Assembly: GCF_027580225.2 (NCBI RefSeq)
Contig: NC_073358.2
Location: 32,762,501-32,826,500, forward strand
Source: Misgurnus anguillicaudatus
Taxonomy: Eukaryota; Chordata; Actinopteri; Cypriniformes; Cobitidae
Reading direction: 5' to 3'
DNA length: 64,000 bases
In this document: piece by piece, positions 50,254 through 64,000 of the stretch
Layout: each line of letters begins with the position of its first letter
Numbering within the stretch: position 1 is the first letter of the stretch
The notes under the pieces: generated by a model
Told to the model about the DNA's origin: nothing
Database searches by the model: none
What the model saw: only the letters and a program-made list of their open reading frames with translations
Translations under genes and position numbers: made by a program

Positions 50254-51414
50254 AAAATCTTAAGCACTCATGTATTTGATAAAATGTGCTGTTATAGCGC
50301 TCGCACATTATTTTCTAAAAGATGTCTTCGCCAGGCAGATGTAAACAAGGCGTACTGTTGTGGACCAAGTTAATCTGTGCCGTGAGGGACGGTGTTGACA
50401 TTGAATGGCAGTTCACTTTCGTTCCAGCGCTAAACATTGTATTCAGATCCTACCCTCAAATTGGCTTGTCTGTTTTGAGTGAAACTGACTCTCTCTCCTT
50501 TCACATCAACAAACGCTTGTTCGATGCTGTGCCGCGTGTTCGCGTCTGTGTGCGTTCCTGTTTTCCAATGCTGACTGACAAATAGGCCTTTTGGAATGCG
50601 TAGACTCGTAAACAATGACACATTCTGTTCCAAATCTATTCCAAAAGACAAAACACAGTGACACAAGAGCCCTGCATCCCGTGCAATCTCGACCCGGGAT
50701 CTGCGACATTCACAAACATGGAGAATAAGCCCTGTTCTGGATAGAATTGCATTTTTGTCAAAGAGACCTTTTTAGCATTAGTGTTTAGTAGACACATAAG
50801 GCCCTTTTAATCACACTTCTACACCGTGTGTGTGTTTGTGTACGTGCATGTTTGTTGATACATTGAGAAAATATTAATACGAGGTCATATTTCTCACTAT
50901 GCTCTGATGGATTGGGTTAAGAATTGCACGTGAACATTTACAAAGTGCAAAAAGGCAAGACTCCACAGCTATTATTTTTTTTACACATGTACAACATTAT
51001 TATGGCGACACATTGTGTCAATGCCATCAGTGATTTTAGCTTTATAAGGTGGAGTTAGTATCAGCATCATTCGTCCTTGCTGTGTGTTCATATGAGCTTG
51101 TAGCATCACTGGTACTTCAAGGTCCGTCTTTCAAATAAGCCTGGTTAGGTGTTGATCATTTCCAAAATCAACGTATTGTATTTAGCATTAGTGAAAGGTC
51201 ACAGGTAAGATCGAAAAAACGAGATAAAGAGAAGAGCGACTAAAAATAGACCAGGATCGTGTAGTGAACTGTTACTATGGTGAAGTTGATTCATGTGATA
51301 CTGAAGAACGATGACGTTCAATCGAATAATCCAGGTCTAGGTCATGGATCTGCTTAAGGGCTTGGAAATGTCTGAATGGAGAAGTGCAGACGATGAGGAA
51401 AGCTTCAGAGTCAC

Positions 51415-63547
<12,133 letters not shown>

Positions 63548-64000
63548 TCACAGAAACACATGCTGAAGCAGTAAAGCCAAAACATCAATCACAGTTTCTG
63601 TAAACATCACGGGGGCTGAAAAACTGCACTGAACTAATGAATGTGTGAGATAAACATATATCATAAACAGTCAGAGATATATGAAATAATCATTCCAGTG
63701 CTTTTAACAGACAAAAAATAATAACTGATTCTACTGTATCATACAGCTTCAATGAAGAGAAATGAGAGATTACTTTAAAAGTGCAGTATTATGAAACAAG
63801 TGAGGTTAGGCTAGGGTTTCACTGTACTTAACTCAGCAAAAGGCTTTAATGGAATTAAAATAGGAGTGTCCATTCTGGCAGTACTGGTGCTGGCTATTCA
63901 CACTTCACACTTTAAATACTCTCATTCAAACAGATCTGCACAGCATACACAAGCATACCAAAAAATCCTACACAGACAAACACCATTCATCAAACAACAG

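Larger units (their letters stand above)
47880..51414 (-). other. camkk1: Probable camkk1 3' untranslated region
   Basis: Downstream of the camkk1 stop on the minus strand there is no further coding signal. Possible minus-strand AATAAA signals occur, for example near 47893-47898 and near 50212, so the 3' UTR could be up to about 3.5 kb. If long, it contains the 49237-50253 nested repeat. The extent is a guess; the GA run near 48947-48963 is also in this stretch. Confidence 0.35.

Overview
The window looks like nuclear DNA of a ray-finned fish, most likely a cyprinid. It is AT-rich, its genes are split by introns with GT-AG boundaries, and it is packed with the DNA transposon families typical of zebrafish-like genomes. 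Nothing suggests a prokaryotic, viral or organellar origin. The species assignment is inference.

Three host genes can be supported. (1) At 13460-13955 (minus strand) lies a probable first coding exon of an unidentified secreted or membrane protein, with a signal peptide followed by a Ser/Thr-rich stretch. The rest of the gene could not be found to its left. (2) At 17849-46264 (plus strand) lies a complete ATP-gated ion channel gene that I assign to P2X1 (p2rx1). It has twelve exons with matching splice phases and encodes 401 residues, with all ten ectodomain cysteines, the ATP-binding residues and the YxxxK trafficking motif. (3) At 51415-63539 (minus strand) lie the last four coding exons of a Ca2+/calmodulin-dependent protein kinase kinase, best fit camkk1. 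It runs off the right edge. Genes 1 and 2 are divergent and genes 2 and 3 are convergent. P2RX1 and CAMKK1 are also neighbours in mammals, which supports both names.

Most of the rest is transposon. Several insertions are proven by target-site duplications: hAT-type elements with 8-bp duplications (2623-2885, 15002-15303, 15410-16089, 27711-28165, 55025-56362), ten TTAA-flanked elements (two of them nested) and one Tc1-like element with IR/DR ends inside p2rx1 intron 11 (43916-45523). A 5.5-kb CACTG...CAGTG element (21994-27468) and a stack at 54172-57520 are multiply nested. There are LINE reverse transcriptase remnants at 35663-36235 and 61030-61990, a THAP-domain ORF at 52721-52873 and a broken superfamily-2 helicase exon at 59263-59609. 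Simple repeats include a GA run, an ATCT run and a 51-52-bp minisatellite.

Points worth a second look: a filled and empty insertion site preserved side by side in the two arms of one palindrome (9385-10323); two related 0.9-kb palindromes bracketing p2rx1 exons 9-10; and a large fold-back in the probable camkk1 3' UTR.
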